A DNA stretch of 58,393 bases from Bacillus nitratireducens (GTDB lineage: Bacteria; Bacillota; Bacilli; Bacillales; Bacillaceae_G): contig NZ_MAOC01000002.1 in assembly GCF_001884135.1 (NCBI RefSeq), positions 1 through 58,393 of the forward strand. The letters are read 5' to 3'. Position numbers and translations under genes: made by a program. The notes under the pieces were generated by a model. The model was not told where the DNA came from, searched no databases, and saw nothing but the letters and a program-made list of their open reading frames with translations. Shown here one piece after another: positions 10,266-23,583 of the stretch (positions within the stretch are counted from its first letter, which is position 1; the number at the start of each line of letters is the position of its first letter).

Positions 10266-11210
10266 TCAGTCGTCTTTACGTAAACCTAAACCTAATTCCT
10301 CAAGTTTATGTTTAACTTCTTCTAAGGATTTACGTCCTAAGTTACGAACTTTCATCATATCTTCTTCTGTTTTGTTCGCAAGCTCTTGTACAGTATTAAT
10401 TCCTGCACGTTTTAGGCAATTATAAGAACGAACAGAAAGATCTAGTTCTTCGATAGTCATCTCAAGAACTTTCTCTTTTTGATCTTCTTCCTTCTCGACC
10501 ATAATCTCAGCATTTTGTGCTTCATCAGTTAAACCAACAAAGATATTTAAATGCTCAGTTAAGATTTTGGCACCTAAAGAGATAGCTTCTTTTGGCCCGA
10601 TGCTTCCATCCGTCCATACATCAAGCGTAAGCTTATCATAATTAGCCACTTGTCCGACACGTGTCTTTTCCACTTGGTAAGTTACACGTGATACTGGAGT
10701 ATAAATAGAATCAATAGGAATTACTCCTATTGGTTGATCTTCGCTTTTATTTGCATCAGCTGGCGTATACCCACGGCCACGCTTTGCAGTTAAACGCATG
10801 CGGAAATGCGCATTTTTTGCTAACGTTGCAATGTGTAAATCTGGATTTAAGATTTCTACATCACTATCATGAGTAATATCAGCAGCTGTGACAATACCTT
10901 CGCCCTGTACATCAATTTCCAACGTCTTCTCTTCTTCAGAGTAGATTTTAAGAGCTAACTTTTTCAAGTTTAAGATGATCGTCGTAACGTCTTCTACTAC
11001 GCCCTCAACTGTTGAAAATTCATGCAATACGCCATCGATTTGGATAGCGGTAACAGCGGCACCAGGGAGTGAGGATAAAAGAATACGACGTAGGGAGTTA
11101 CCCAAAGTAGTACCATATCCACGCTCAAGCGGTTCAATTACGAATTTACCATATTTAGCATCTTCGTTAAGTTCAACCGTTTCGATTTTCGGCTTTTCGA
11201 TTTCAATCAT
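10266..11210 (-). CDS. rpoA: RNA polymerase alpha subunit
   Basis: The 314-aa alpha subunit has the N-terminal dimerisation and assembly domain (about 1-230) and the C-terminal domain (about 245-314). The latter contains the two helix-hairpin-helix motifs that touch UP elements and activators ([14 protein letters not shown] and [11 protein letters not shown]). The start at 11210 follows AAGGAGGG. Unlike E. coli, no rpsD (S4) gene sits before it; rpsK is followed by a 180-bp gap with a marked hairpin. Confidence 0.98.
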   Translation of the reverse strand: MIEIEKPKIETVELNEDAKYGKFVIEPLERGYGTTLGNSLRRILLSSLPGAAVTAIQIDGVLHEFSTVEGVVEDVTTIILNLKKLALKIYSEEEKTLEIDVQGEGIVTAADITHDSDVEILNPDLHIATLAKNAHFRMRLTAKRGRGYTPADANKSEDQPIGVIPIDSIYTPVSRVTYQVEKTRVGQVANYDKLTLDVWTDGSIGPKEAISLGAKILTEHLNIFVGLTDEAQNAEIMVEKEEDQKEKVLEMTIEELDLSVRSYNCLKRAGINTVQELANKTEEDMMKVRNLGRKSLEEVKHKLEELGLGLRKDD

Positions 11211-11242
11211 TAACTAAACCCTCCTTCAAAACGTCGAAACCC

Positions 11243-11275
11243 CGGTTAAACAAAGGGATACCCCCTGTCTAACCG
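11243..11275 (-). promoter_or_regulatory. Stable hairpin in the rpoA leader
   Basis: On the minus strand CGGTTAGACA (11266-11275) pairs with TGTTTAACCG (11243-11252) with one G-U pair. The stem continues with GGG/CCC inside around a tight loop. There is no T tract after it, so it is not a terminator. It lies between rpsK and rpoA; a possible extra -10 (TATAAT, 11356-11361) lacks a good -35. Confidence 0.6.
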
Positions 11276-11390
11276 AAAGTCCCCCTTAGGCAGTTCCCGA
11301 TTGTGCACAACAAGCGATGTTTCTGTACGAAATTTCTCGATAATGCATCATATCCATTATAGACAAAAGGGAAAATTCTATACAGAAAAA

Positions 11391-11801
<411 letters not shown>

Positions 11802-11804
11802 TTA

Positions 11805-12170
11805 TTATTTCTTTTTATTTGCTACTGTACGACGTGGACCTTTACGTGTACGAGCATTGTTTTTAGAGTTTTGACCACGAACTGGTAAACCACGACGGTG
11901 ACGAAGACCACGGTAAGAACCGATCTCCATTAGACGTTTAATGTTAAGAGATACTTCACGACGAAGGTCTCCCTCAACTTTAATACGATCGATGATATCA
12001 CGGATACGTCCTAGTTCGTCTTCCGTTAAATCACGAACTCGTGTTTCTGAAGAAATACCAGCTTCAGTAAGAATTTTTTCAGCAGTTGTGCGACCAATGC
12101 CGAATACGTAAGTTAAAGAAATAACAACGCGTTTGTCTCGAGGAATATCTACACCTGCGATACGTGCCAT
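11805..12170 (-). CDS. rpsM: 30S ribosomal protein S13
   Basis: S13 is 121 aa, at the head of the 30S where it contacts the P-site tRNA and the intersubunit bridges. It has the N-terminal [12 protein letters not shown], a helix-turn-helix region, and a basic tail ending in TVANKKK. It is 21 bp downstream of rpmJ. Confidence 0.98.
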   Translation of the reverse strand: MARIAGVDIPRDKRVVISLTYVFGIGRTTAEKILTEAGISSETRVRDLTEDELGRIRDIIDRIKVEGDLRREVSLNIKRLMEIGSYRGLRHRRGLPVRGQNSKNNARTRKGPRRTVANKKK

Positions 12171-12191
12171 TCTGAATGCACCTCCTTCTGA

Positions 12192-12335
<144 letters not shown>

Positions 12336-12340
12336 CTATA

Positions 12341-12559
12341 TTATTTAAAACGGTACGTAATACGACCACGATTTAAATCGTACGGAGATAATTCTACCGT
12401 AACTTTGTCTCCTGGTAAAATACGAATGAAGTTCATACGGATTTTACCAGAAACGTGAGCCAATACGACATGCCCATTCTCTAATTCTACTTTGAACATA
12501 GCATTTGGCAACGTTTCAAGAACGGTACCTTCGACTTCAATTACATCATCTTTAGCCAT
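12341..12559 (-). CDS. infA: Translation initiation factor IF-1
   Basis: IF-1 is 72 aa and a single S1-like OB fold. It binds the 30S A site and works with IF-2 and IF-3 in initiation. The motif [19 protein letters not shown] is typical. It lies 68 bp after map; B. subtilis has a small KOW-domain gene in this interval, which is absent here. Confidence 0.98.
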   Translation of the reverse strand: MAKDDVIEVEGTVLETLPNAMFKVELENGHVVLAHVSGKIRMNFIRILPGDKVTVELSPYDLNRGRITYRFK

Positions 12560-12627
12560 TCAATAGTTCTCCCTTCTTCAAATCAGTAACATTTTACACT
12601 GCTCTGAAATCCCGGAGAGCCAGCTAC

Positions 12628-13373
12628 TTATAAAGTGGTAAGGATTTCGTATCCTGCTTCTGTAAGAGCAATCGTGTGCTCAAAATGTGCACACCATTTA
12701 CCATCTACCGTTACCACTGTCCAGTCATCAGATAGTGTTTTTACATATCGTCTTCCTTGATTCACCATCGGCTCAACACAGATGACCATTCCCGGCTTTA
12801 ATCTAGGGCCTCTATTTGGTGGACCATAGTGCGGGATTTGAGGGTCCTCATGTAAGTCTTGCCCGATTCCGTGACCAACATACTCCCTAACGATCGAGAA
12901 CCCATTCTCTTCAGCATGGGTTTGAACCGCATGTGAGATATTTGATAATCTTTCGCCTGGTTTTACTTGTTCTAGACCAAGATACAACGATTTTTCTGTG
13001 ACATCAAGTAGCTTTTGAACAGATTCAGAAATGTTTCCAACTGGATACGTCCATGCAGAATCTCCATGGTACCCATTGTATTTCGCACCAATATCGATAC
13101 TGATGATATCGCCCTCTTCGAGCTTGCGCTTCCCTGGAATTCCGTGTACAAGCTCTTCATTTACAGAAGCACATATGCTCCCCGGAAATCCGTTGTATCC
13201 TTTAAAAGATGGCGTAGCACCATATTTTCGAATCGTCTTTTCCGCTATTTGATCGAGCTCTTTCGTTGTAATTCCTGGAGTAATATGCTGTTTCAACTCT
13301 TGATGAGTTAAAGCAACGATCCTGCCAGCTTCTCGCATGATTTCTATCTCGCGAGGAGTTTTGCAGATGATCA

Positions 13374-13374
<1 letters not shown>
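12628..13374 (-). CDS. map: Methionine aminopeptidase type I
   Basis: The 248-aa enzyme removes the initiator Met from nascent proteins. The pita-bread fold metal ligands are visible: Asp in [10 protein letters not shown], Asp in GDSAWT, His in EYVGHGIG, Glu in VICVEPM and Glu near the C-terminus in FEHT. It starts at the TAATG overlap with the adk stop codon, so its translation is coupled to adk. Confidence 0.96.
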
Positions 13375-14036
<662 letters not shown>

Positions 14037-14080
14037 TCAGAGTACATGAGCATGTAGGGAAGACAATTCTTCCCACTTAC

Positions 14081-15382
14081 TCACTGCTTGATAAACCCTT
14101 TGTAATGGCGTTTTACCAGTTGGCTTTCTAGCTGCTTCATTGTTTCTAAAGCAACGCCGACAACGATTAACATACTCGTTCCACCAATCTGTGCAGATGG
14201 GGGAAGATTTCCCAGTTTCGTAAAGATAACTGGTAAGATTGCAATCGCTGCTAGGAAAATTGATCCTACAAAGGTCAAACGATACAAGATTTTTGTTAGA
14301 TATTGTTCCGTATTCTTACCCGGACGAATACCTGGAACATATCCACCTTGTTTGTTTAGATTCTCTGACATTTGCTCTGGATTAACCTGAACAAACGCAT
14401 AGAAATATGTGAAGGCTACAATGAGCGCAACATATATGATCATTCCCACTGGGTGAGAATAGTTAAAGTTTGCAATGATCCACTGCGATACATCATGATT
14501 CGGGAAGAACTGTGCAATAGTTGGAGGCGTAATTAAGAATGAAACAGCAAAAATGACTGGAATAACACCCGCACTATTTACCTTAAGCGGTAAATGTGTG
14601 TTTTGTGCTCCAGCATGATTCCCATTCCCTCCTGTTACACGCTTCGCATATTGAATTGGGATCTTTCTAACAGCCTGTTGAATGAAAATAACACCAACAA
14701 TAACTGCTAGCACAGCTAGTAAGATCAATGCAACTTTAACGATACTCATGAACAATTGATCTCCGATATTTTGAAACTGTTGTTGATACACTTGAGATAT
14801 AACACTTGGGATCGCTGCGGCAATACCGCCAAAGATAAGGATGGAAATACCATTACCTACACCTTTAGCTGTAATCTGTTCACCTAACCACATTAAAAAT
14901 GCAGTACCAGCAGTCAGTACCGTAGCAATGTATAAATAAGTGCTCCAACCAGGATTCAAAATTAATTGCCCACCTACCATACCGTTAAAACCGATTGACA
15001 TACCAAACCCCTGAATAAACGCAAGAACAATTGTAAAGTAACGCGTGAATTGCGTTAGTTTACGACGGCCCATTTCACCTTGCTTCGACCATTCCGAAAA
15101 TTTAGGAACAACATCCATCTGCAATAATTGCACGATGATGGATGCTGTAATATACGGCATGATTCCCATCGCGAAGATGGAGAAGTTTTTCAAGGCGCCA
15201 CCGCCAAATGTATTTAGGATACCTAAGGCATTTAATTGATCTTGTGCTTTCAGTACGTCTCCATTTGTAAATGGCACTGGGATAAACGTGCCAATCCTGA
15301 ATACGACTAACATCGCTAAAGTGAATAATATTTTACGTCTTATCTCAGCAACGCGCATAAAGTTGGAGATTGTACGAAACAT
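14081..15382 (-). CDS. secY: Protein translocase subunit SecY
   Basis: SecY is 433 aa with ten transmembrane helices and forms the protein-conducting channel with SecE (41394-41573 in this window). Cytoplasmic loops with conserved basic residues, for example KRVTGGNGNH and GIRPGKNTEQYL, bind the ribosome and SecA. Its ATG overlaps the rplO stop by one base (TAATG). Placement inside the spc operon matches its production to that of ribosomes. Confidence 0.98.
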   Translation of the reverse strand: MFRTISNFMRVAEIRRKILFTLAMLVVFRIGTFIPVPFTNGDVLKAQDQLNALGILNTFGGGALKNFSIFAMGIMPYITASIIVQLLQMDVVPKFSEWSKQGEMGRRKLTQFTRYFTIVLAFIQGFGMSIGFNGMVGGQLILNPGWSTYLYIATVLTAGTAFLMWLGEQITAKGVGNGISILIFGGIAAAIPSVISQVYQQQFQNIGDQLFMSIVKVALILLAVLAVIVGVIFIQQAVRKIPIQYAKRVTGGNGNHAGAQNTHLPLKVNSAGVIPVIFAVSFLITPPTIAQFFPNHDVSQWIIANFNYSHPVGMIIYVALIVAFTYFYAFVQVNPEQMSENLNKQGGYVPGIRPGKNTEQYLTKILYRLTFVGSIFLAAIAILPVIFTKLGNLPPSAQIGGTSMLIVVGVALETMKQLESQLVKRHYKGFIKQ

Positions 15383-15822
15383 TAGATCACCTCAACTGAT
15401 CCGCCAGCTGCTTCAATTGCTTCTTTAGCACTTGAAGAGAACTTGTGCGCTTTAACAGTTAATTTTTTCTCTACTGCTCCGCTTGCAAGAATTTTAACAC
15501 CGTCGTTTAACTTGCTGATAACGCCAGTTTCCAGCAATAATTCAGGTGTTACTTCTGTACCATCTTCAAAACGATTTAACGTTGATAAGTTTACAATAGT
15601 AAACTCTTTACGGTTAATGTTTGTGAAGCCGCGTTTTGGTAAACGACGGAATAATGGAGTTTGACCACCTTCGAAGCCAAGACGAACACCGCCACCAGAA
15701 CGTGCGTTTTGTCCTTTATGACCTTTACCAGCAGTTTTACCGTTACCAGAACCGATACCACGACCGACACGGTTACGTACTTTACGAGAACCTTCTGCAG
15801 GTTTTAATTCATGAAGTTTCAT
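15382..15822 (-). CDS. rplO: 50S ribosomal protein L15
   Basis: L15 is 146 aa. The Gly/Arg-rich N-terminal extension ([19 protein letters not shown]) threads into 23S rRNA, followed by a globular domain. It is 33 bp after rpmD and overlaps secY by one base. Confidence 0.98.
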   Translation of the reverse strand: MKLHELKPAEGSRKVRNRVGRGIGSGNGKTAGKGHKGQNARSGGGVRLGFEGGQTPLFRRLPKRGFTNINRKEFTIVNLSTLNRFEDGTEVTPELLLETGVISKLNDGVKILASGAVEKKLTVKAHKFSSSAKEAIEAAGGSVEVI

Positions 15823-15855
15823 TCCCAGGCACCTCCTTATATTAATGAGTTATCC

Positions 15856-16038
15856 TTAAGCTTCTTTTACAGTTATAAGGTGAGAAACTTTGTTGATCAT
15901 ACCAAGAATAGCAGGAGTTTCTTCCTTAACTACAGTTGAATTCAACTTTTTAAGACCTAAAGCTTCTACCGTCGCACGTTGATCTTGTGGACGACCAATT
16001 ACACTACGAGTGAGGGTAATTTCTAACTTTTTCGCCAT
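15856..16038 (-). CDS. rpmD: 50S ribosomal protein L30
   Basis: L30 is 60 aa, the short bacterial form. It has the conserved [21 protein letters not shown] core. It lies 13 bp after rpsE with a GGAGGG site. Confidence 0.98.
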   Translation of the reverse strand: MAKKLEITLTRSVIGRPQDQRATVEALGLKKLNSTVVKEETPAILGMINKVSHLITVKEA

Positions 16039-16051
16039 TTGTTTTCCCTCC

Positions 16052-16552
16052 TTAACCTAGTAGCTCTTCTACAGATTTACCGCGTAATTTTGCAACATCT
16101 TCAGCGCGCTTAAGTTCGCTTAATCCGTTCACAGTAGCGCGAATCATGTTGATTGGTGTGTTAGAACCAAGAGATTTCGAAAGAATATCTTGTACACCAG
16201 CTAATTCAAGTACCGCACGAACAGGTCCACCAGCAATAACACCAGTACCTTCAGCAGCAGGTTTTAAGAATACTTCACCAGCTCCAAAATGACCGTTGAT
16301 TGTGTGTGGAATTGTTGTACCAACTAATGGTACAGCGATTAAGTTTTTCTTAGCGTCTTCGATAGCTTTGCGAATTGCGTCTGGTACCTCTTGTGCTTTA
16401 CCAGTACCGAATCCAACATGACCGTTTTTATCGCCAACTACAACTAGTGCAGCAAAGCGGAAACGACGACCACCCTTAACAACTTTCGCGACACGATTTA
16501 TCGTAACTACACGTTCTTCAAGTTCTAATTTACTTGGGTCAATGCGATGCAT
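16052..16552 (-). CDS. rpsE: 30S ribosomal protein S5
   Basis: S5 is 166 aa from the ATG at 16552; a TTG one codon earlier is less likely. It has the double-stranded RNA-binding domain (about 10-75) and the S5 C-terminal domain. The loop [11 protein letters not shown], where spectinomycin resistance changes occur in other bacteria, looks wild type. S5 helps translational fidelity and mRNA unwinding at the entry channel. Confidence 0.97.
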
Positions 16553-16573
16553 CAATTTTCCCTCCTTTGACCA

Positions 16574-16936
16574 TTAAAATTGTAATCCAGCCTCACGAGC
16601 AGCTTCAGCTAGAGCTTTAACACGGCCATGGTATAAGTAACCACCGCGATCGAATACTACTTCTTTAACGCCTTTCTCTACAGCACGCTTAGCAACTGAT
16701 TCTCCAACTTTCGTAGCAGCTTCAGTATTGCTAGTACCGTTAAGAGCAAGGTCTTTATCAAGAGTAGATGCACTTACTAACGTTACACCATTTACATCAT
16801 CAATAACTTGAGCGTAAATATGTTGGTTAGAACGGAACACGTTTAAACGTGGACGTTCTGCAGTACCAGTAAGCTTAGCACGTACACGTGCATGTCTTTT
16901 CTTACGAGTCGCATTTTTATCAGCTTTAGTGATCAT
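16574..16936 (-). CDS. rplR: 50S ribosomal protein L18
   Basis: L18 is 120 aa from the ATG at 16936, which follows AAAGGAGTG; three upstream codons are not needed. It binds 5S rRNA in the central protuberance together with L5 (rplE, also in this operon). Confidence 0.97.
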   Translation of the reverse strand: MITKADKNATRKKRHARVRAKLTGTAERPRLNVFRSNQHIYAQVIDDVNGVTLVSASTLDKDLALNGTSNTEAATKVGESVAKRAVEKGVKEVVFDRGGYLYHGRVKALAEAAREAGLQF

Positions 16937-16967
16937 TCTTGTCACTCCTTTCTCTCACCTAACGGGT

Positions 16968-17507
16968 TTACTTAGCAGTTTTACCTTCTTTACGACGAAC
17001 AACTTCGCCTTCGTAACGAATACCTTTACCTTTATATGGCTCAGGAGCACGTACAGCACGGATGTTAGCAGCAAATTCGCCAACACGTTGCTTGTCGATA
17101 CCTTTGATTACGATTTTAGTTGGTGCAGGTACTTCAACTTCAAGACCTGCTTCCGGAGTCATTTCTACTGGATGAGAATAACCTACGCTTAAAACAAGTT
17201 TATCTCCTTGTTTTTGAGCACGGTAACCAACACCGACTAATTCAAGTCCGCGTGCGAAACCTGCAGTTACACCTTCAACCATGTTTCCGATTAAAGCACG
17301 AGTTGTACCGTGTAATGCACGGTGTTCCTTCTGTTCAGATGGACGCTCAACTGTTAGTGTATTTTCTTCAATTTTGATAGACATATCAGCATTGAATTTA
17401 CGAGTTAATTCACCTTTAGGGCCTTTTACTGTTACAGTATTGTCTTCTGCAATTGTAATAGTAACACCTGCAGGGATTTCAAGAATCTTTTTACCAATAC
17501 GAGACAT
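16968..17507 (-). CDS. rplF: 50S ribosomal protein L6
   Basis: L6 is 179 aa with two tandem alpha/beta domains. The conserved [17 protein letters not shown] at the C-terminus lies near the sarcin-ricin loop. It follows rpsH by 32 bp with a GGAGGTG site. Confidence 0.98.
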   Translation of the reverse strand: MSRIGKKILEIPAGVTITIAEDNTVTVKGPKGELTRKFNADMSIKIEENTLTVERPSEQKEHRALHGTTRALIGNMVEGVTAGFARGLELVGVGYRAQKQGDKLVLSVGYSHPVEMTPEAGLEVEVPAPTKIVIKGIDKQRVGEFAANIRAVRAPEPYKGKGIRYEGEVVRRKEGKTAK

Positions 17508-17539
17508 GTGGTCACACCTCCGTTCGTTTTAAATATAAA

Positions 17540-17938
17540 TTACCAAACGTATGCTACTACTTCTCCACCAGTTTGTAATTGACGAGCGTCTTTGTCTGTC
17601 ATTACTCCCTTAGATGTAGAAACAAGAGCGATACCTAATCCGTTAAGTACACGTGGTACTTCATCAGCTTTAGCGTAAACGCGTAAGCCAGGTTTACTGA
17701 TACGTTTTAATCCAGTGATTACACGTTCATTGTTTGCACCATATTTCAGGAAAATACGAAGGATACCTTGTTTGTTATCCTCGATGTATTCTACATCACG
17801 AATGAAACCTTCACGTTTTAAAAGTTCAGCGATCTCTTTTTTGATTTTAGAAGCAGGAACCTCTAATTTCTCATGACGTACCATGTTCGCATTACGGATG
17901 CGAGTAAGCATGTCTGCAATTGGATCTGTCATCACCAT
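17540..17938 (-). CDS. rpsH: 30S ribosomal protein S8
   Basis: S8 is 132 aa from the ATG at 17938, chosen because GAAGGAGGT precedes it; a longer reading to 17974 would overlap rpsN. S8 binds helix 21 of 16S rRNA and, in E. coli, represses the spc operon. The C-terminal [13 protein letters not shown] motif is intact. Confidence 0.97.
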
Positions 17939-17967
17939 GTGTTTTACCTCCTTCCCATTTGTGGGTT

Positions 17968-18186
<219 letters not shown>

Positions 18187-18726
18187 TTATTTTTGGAATG
18201 GCATACCGAATTGTGTTAAAAGTTCACGAGCTTCTTCATCAGTTTTCGCTGTAGTAACGATTACGATGTCCATACCGCGGACTTTGCTTACTTTATCATA
18301 ATCAATCTCAGGGAAGATAAGTTGCTCTTTAACACCTAATGTGTAGTTCCCACGACCATCAAATGATTTCTTAGAAACACCACGGAAATCACGTACACGT
18401 GGTAAAGAAACTGATACTAATTTGTCGAAGAACTCATACATTTGTTGCCCGCGTAAAGTTACTTTCGCACCGATTGGCATACCTTCACGAAGACGGAAAC
18501 CAGCGATTGATTTTTTAGCACGAGTTACAACAGGTTTTTGACCTGCGATTTGTGTTAATTCTTCTACTGCATTGTCTAAAGCTTTTGAGTTAGATACCGC
18601 GTCACCAACACCAGTGTTGATTACGATCTTTTCGATTTTCGGTACTTCCATCACAGATTTATAGTTAAACTTGCTCACTAGAGCAGGAGTAATTTCCTTT
18701 TGGAACTTCTCTTTAAGGCGATTCAA
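18187..18726 (-). CDS. rplE: 50S ribosomal protein L5
   Basis: L5 is 179 aa and binds 5S rRNA and the P-site tRNA elbow in the central protuberance. Motifs [10 protein letters not shown] and [17 protein letters not shown] are present. It is 26 bp after rplX with a GGAGGTC site. Confidence 0.98.
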   Translation of the reverse strand: MNRLKEKFQKEITPALVSKFNYKSVMEVPKIEKIVINTGVGDAVSNSKALDNAVEELTQIAGQKPVVTRAKKSIAGFRLREGMPIGAKVTLRGQQMYEFFDKLVSVSLPRVRDFRGVSKKSFDGRGNYTLGVKEQLIFPEIDYDKVSKVRGMDIVIVTTAKTDEEARELLTQFGMPFQK

Positions 18727-18752
18727 TGAAGTGACCTCCTTTCTTAAGAAAA

Positions 18753-19064
18753 TTATTTATCTAATAATTCACCAGATTTTTTTGCAATACGAACTTTTTT
18801 ACCATCTTCTACTTTGAAGCCTACGCGAGTAGGTTCACCTGTTTTCGGATCTAAAATCATAACGTTAGAAACGTGAATAGGTGCTTCTTTAGTAATAATT
18901 CCACCTTGTGGATTTAATTGAGATGGCTTAGAGTGTTTTTTAACGATGTTAACACCCTCAACGATAACACGGTTTTGCTTTGGGAAAGCCACAAGGATAA
19001 CGCCTTGTTTTCCTTTGTCTTTTCCAGTGATTACCTGTACTTTATCACCTTTTTTTACATGCAT
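18753..19064 (-). CDS. rplX: 50S ribosomal protein L24
   Basis: L24 is 103 aa from the ATG at 19064 (MHVKKGD); the site AAGGAGGTG precedes it, so the eight upstream codons are leader. The N-terminal KOW motif ([16 protein letters not shown]) binds 23S rRNA early in assembly. Confidence 0.97.
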   Translation of the reverse strand: MHVKKGDKVQVITGKDKGKQGVILVAFPKQNRVIVEGVNIVKKHSKPSQLNPQGGIITKEAPIHVSNVMILDPKTGEPTRVGFKVEDGKKVRIAKKSGELLDK

Positions 19065-19102
19065 CTTAATTCTGCACCTCCTTAGCAAGGCAATACCTTA
19101 AA

Positions 19103-19471
19103 TTATAGAACTTCTGGAGCTAAAGAAACGATCTTCATGAAGTTGCTATCACGTAATTCACGAGCTACTGGTCCGAAGATACGAGTACCACGTGGGCTCT
19201 TATCGTCTTTAATGATAACCGCTGCGTTTTCATCAAATTTGATATAAGAACCGTCCGGACGACGAGCTCCGCTCTTCGTACGTACTACTACTGCTTTAAC
19301 AACGTCACCTTTTTTAACAACGCCACCTGGTGTTGCTTGTTTTACCGTAGCAACGATAATATCACCAATGTTAGCATATTTACGACCAGAGCCGCCTAAT
19401 ACTTTAATTGTTAAAAGTTCACGTGCACCAGAGTTGTCAGCAACTTTCAAACGAGATTCTTGTTGGATCAT
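19103..19471 (-). CDS. rplN: 50S ribosomal protein L14
   Basis: L14 is 122 aa, a five-stranded beta barrel at the subunit interface and a binding site for the silencing factor RsfS. It begins [16 protein letters not shown], the family signature. Confidence 0.98.
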
Positions 19472-19514
19472 GTTATGAAACCTCCCTTCGGACTAAAAAT
19501 TCCGATTCGTCTAT

Positions 19515-19778
19515 TTAGATAATAACCGCTTCTTCAACGATTTCAACTAAACGGAAACGCTTAGTAGCAGAAAGCGGGCGAGTTTCCATGATTTTAACGA
19601 TATCGCCAAGTTTCGCTTGGTTTTGCTCATCATGGGCTTTGTACTTTTTAGAATACTTAACACGTTTTCCGTACAAGGAATGAGTTTTGTAAGTTTCAAC
19701 TAAAACTGTAATCGTTTTGTCCATTTTATCAGACACAACACGACCAGTATAAACTTTGCGTTGGTTACGTTCGCTCAC
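19515..19778 (-). CDS. rpsQ: 30S ribosomal protein S17
   Basis: S17 is 87 aa with an OB fold and binds the 5' domain of 16S rRNA as a primary assembly protein. The [21 protein letters not shown] motif is present. It is 20 bp after rpmC. Confidence 0.98.
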
Positions 19779-19798
19779 TATGCAAACCTCCCCTCAAT

Positions 19799-21084
<1,286 letters not shown>

Positions 21085-21087
21085 CGA

Positions 21088-21429
21088 TTATCCCTCCTTC
21101 TTTTCTGATACCACAACTGTGATGTGGCTTGTGCGTTTGTTAATTTGGCTTGCACGACCCATTGCACGTGGACGGAAACGTTTCAACGTTGGACCTTCGT
21201 CAACGAAAACTTTTTCAACAACTAAGTTGTTAATATCCATCTCATAATTGTGCTCTGCATTTGCGATTGCAGATTTTAAAACTTTTTCTACAACTGGAGA
21301 AGCAGTTTTTGGTGTGTGGTTAAGGATAGCAATCGCTTCACCCACTTGCTTACCTCGGATTAAGTCTACTACTAAACGAACTTTACGAGGAGCAATACGA
21401 ACTGTTCTCGCTACTGCTTTAGCTTGCAT
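21088..21429 (-). CDS. rplV: 50S ribosomal protein L22
   Basis: L22 is 113 aa from the ATG at 21429 (MQAKAVART), after a GAGGAGG site that overlaps the end of rpsS. Its beta-hairpin loop, around [13 protein letters not shown], lines the exit tunnel constriction and looks wild type. Confidence 0.97.
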
Positions 21430-21446
21430 TGAAGTGCCTCCTCTCA

Positions 21447-21725
21447 TTATCTTCTAGTTTTCTTATCGTCAGCAAGGTGACCTTTATACGTACGAGTTGG
21501 TGCGAATTCACCTAACTTATGGCCAACCATATCCTCAGTGATGTACACAGGTACGTGTTTACGACCATCATATACAGCGATTGTGTGTCCGATGAACTGA
21601 GGGAAGATAGTTGAACGGCGAGACCAAGTTTTAACAACTTGTTTTTGCTCAGATGCAACTAATTTTTCCATTTTGCTCATTAAGTGATCATCGACAAATG
21701 GTCCTTTTTTTAAGCTACGAGCCAT
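21447..21725 (-). CDS. rpsS: 30S ribosomal protein S19
   Basis: S19 is 92 aa in the 30S head, with the conserved [12 protein letters not shown] start and [16 protein letters not shown] motif. A hairpin lies in the 60-bp gap between rplB and this gene. Confidence 0.98.
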
Positions 21726-21750
21726 TTTGGTGCCTCCCTTCGTGATTGGC

Positions 21751-21775
21751 GTACGGTTCTTGAAGCGAACCGTAC
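21751..21775 (-). promoter_or_regulatory. Intercistronic hairpin between rplB and rpsS
   Basis: A perfect 9-bp stem, GTACGGTTC with GAACCGTAC, has a 7-base loop. No U tract follows, so it is not a terminator. It could stabilise an mRNA end after processing or modulate rpsS translation; neither is shown. Confidence 0.55.
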
Positions 21776-21785
21776 TACAATCCCA

Positions 21786-22616
21786 TTATTTTTTACGACG
21801 ACGAACGATAAATTTATCAGACGCTTTGTTTTTCTTACGAGTCTTGAATCCAAGAGTTGGTTTACCCCATGGAGACATTGGAGACTTACGTCCGATTGGA
21901 GAGCGTCCTTCACCACCACCGTGTGGGTGATCAACCGGGTTCATTACAGAACCACGAACTGTTGGGCGCTTACCTAACCAGCGAGAGCGACCTGCTTTAC
22001 CGATTTTGATAAGTTCGTGTTGTTCGTTACCAACTTGACCGATTGAAGCGCGACAAGCAGATAATACAAGACGTACTTCACCAGAAGTTAAACGTACAAG
22101 TACGTATTTTCCTTCTTTACCAAGTACTTGAGCAGATGTACCAGCAGAACGAACTAATTGTCCGCCACGACCAGGCTTAAGCTCGATGTTATGAACAACA
22201 GTACCTACTGGAATGTTGATTAATGGTAATGCGTTACCGATTTTAATGTCAGCTTCAGGGCCAGACATAACTTCCATACCTACTTCTAAAGTTTTAGGAG
22301 CAAGAATGTAACGTTTTTCACCGTCAACGTAGTTAATTAATGCGATATTCGCAGAGCGGTTTGGATCGTATTCGATCGTAGCAACGCGTCCTGGAATTCC
22401 ATCTTTGTTACGCTTAAAGTCGATGATACGGTATTGACGCTTATGTCCGCCACCTTGATGACGTACAGTAATTTTACCTTGGTTATTACGACCAGCCTTT
22501 TTGCTTAAAGGAGCAAGTAAAGACTTTTCCGGTCTGTCAGTCGTGATTTCAGCGAAATCATTCGTAGTCATGTTACGACGACCGTTAGTAGTTGGATTAT
22601 ACTTTTTAATTCCCAT
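21786..22616 (-). CDS. rplB: 50S ribosomal protein L2
   Basis: L2 is 276 aa with an OB-fold and an SH3-like domain. The conserved segment [13 protein letters not shown] near residues 220-235 reaches the peptidyl transferase centre, with the key His present. L2 supports subunit association. Confidence 0.98.
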   Translation of the reverse strand: MGIKKYNPTTNGRRNMTTNDFAEITTDRPEKSLLAPLSKKAGRNNQGKITVRHQGGGHKRQYRIIDFKRNKDGIPGRVATIEYDPNRSANIALINYVDGEKRYILAPKTLEVGMEVMSGPEADIKIGNALPLINIPVGTVVHNIELKPGRGGQLVRSAGTSAQVLGKEGKYVLVRLTSGEVRLVLSACRASIGQVGNEQHELIKIGKAGRSRWLGKRPTVRGSVMNPVDHPHGGGEGRSPIGRKSPMSPWGKPTLGFKTRKKNKASDKFIVRRRKK

Positions 22617-22644
22617 CTCAATTTCCCTCCTTCTTTAGTAAGAA

Positions 22645-22935
22645 TTAAACGCCTTGGAAGATTTCGATTTCTTTGCTGTCAGCAGTTAGCTTAACGATTG
22701 CTTTACGACGACGGCTAGTAAAACCAGCGTGACGACCAACACGTTTTGCTTTCGGCTTGTAGTTCATGATGTTTACTTTGTCTACATTAACACCAAAGAT
22801 CGCTTCGATAGCGTCTTTAACCTCTGTTTTATTAGATTTAACGTCCACGTCGAACGTGTATTTTTTTTCAGCCATCATTTCCATAGAACGTTCAGTGATA
22901 ACTGGGCGCTTAATGATATCACGAGGATCTCTCAT
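22645..22935 (-). CDS. rplW: 50S ribosomal protein L23
   Basis: L23 is 96 aa and lies at the tunnel exit, the main docking site for trigger factor and SRP. The ATG overlaps the rplD stop by one base (TAATG). Confidence 0.98.
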   Translation of the reverse strand: MRDPRDIIKRPVITERSMEMMAEKKYTFDVDVKSNKTEVKDAIEAIFGVNVDKVNIMNYKPKAKRVGRHAGFTSRRRKAIVKLTADSKEIEIFQGV

Positions 22936-23558
22936 TATGCAAGCACCTCCTCTACTTTTTCCACTGCCGCTTTTGTCATGATTAGCTTATCATGATGAAG
23001 CACATCTAGCACATTTACGCCATCAGCAGTGATTACTGTTACTCCAGGGATATTGCGAGCAGATAACTCTACAGATTCGTTTGCATCAGCAGTTACGATA
23101 AGAGCTTTCTTCTCAACAGTTAATCCTTTAAGTACTGCTACCATGTCTTTTGTTTTTGGTGCATTTAACACTAGGTCTTCAAGAACTACAATGTTGTTCT
23201 CAACTACTTTAGTAGCTAATGCAGATTTGATCGCTAAACGACGAACTTTCTTAGGAAGTTTGTACGCATAGCTTCTTGGTGTAGGTCCGAATACCGTACC
23301 ACCACCACGCCATTGAGGAGAGCGGATAGAACCTTGACGAGCACGTCCAGTTCCTTTTTGACGCCATGGTTTACGACCACCACCGCGAACTTCAGAGCGA
23401 GTTTTTACTTTGTGTGTACCTTGACGTAAAGATGCACGTTGCATCATTACAGCTTCGAAAAGTACAGCTTCATTTGGTTCGATACCGAAAATAGCTTCAG
23501 CTAATTCGATTTCACCAACCTGTGAACCAGTTTGGTTATATACAGTAACTTTTGGCAT
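22935..23558 (-). CDS. rplD: 50S ribosomal protein L4
   Basis: L4 is 207 aa with a globular domain and a long tunnel-lining loop ([19 protein letters not shown]). In E. coli L4 represses the S10 operon; that function cannot be assumed in Bacillus. It overlaps rplW by one base. Confidence 0.98.
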   Translation of the reverse strand: MPKVTVYNQTGSQVGEIELAEAIFGIEPNEAVLFEAVMMQRASLRQGTHKVKTRSEVRGGGRKPWRQKGTGRARQGSIRSPQWRGGGTVFGPTPRSYAYKLPKKVRRLAIKSALATKVVENNIVVLEDLVLNAPKTKDMVAVLKGLTVEKKALIVTADANESVELSARNIPGVTVITADGVNVLDVLHHDKLIMTKAAVEKVEEVLA

Positions 23559-23583
23559 TGGAATTCCTCCTTCCTATTGTGAA

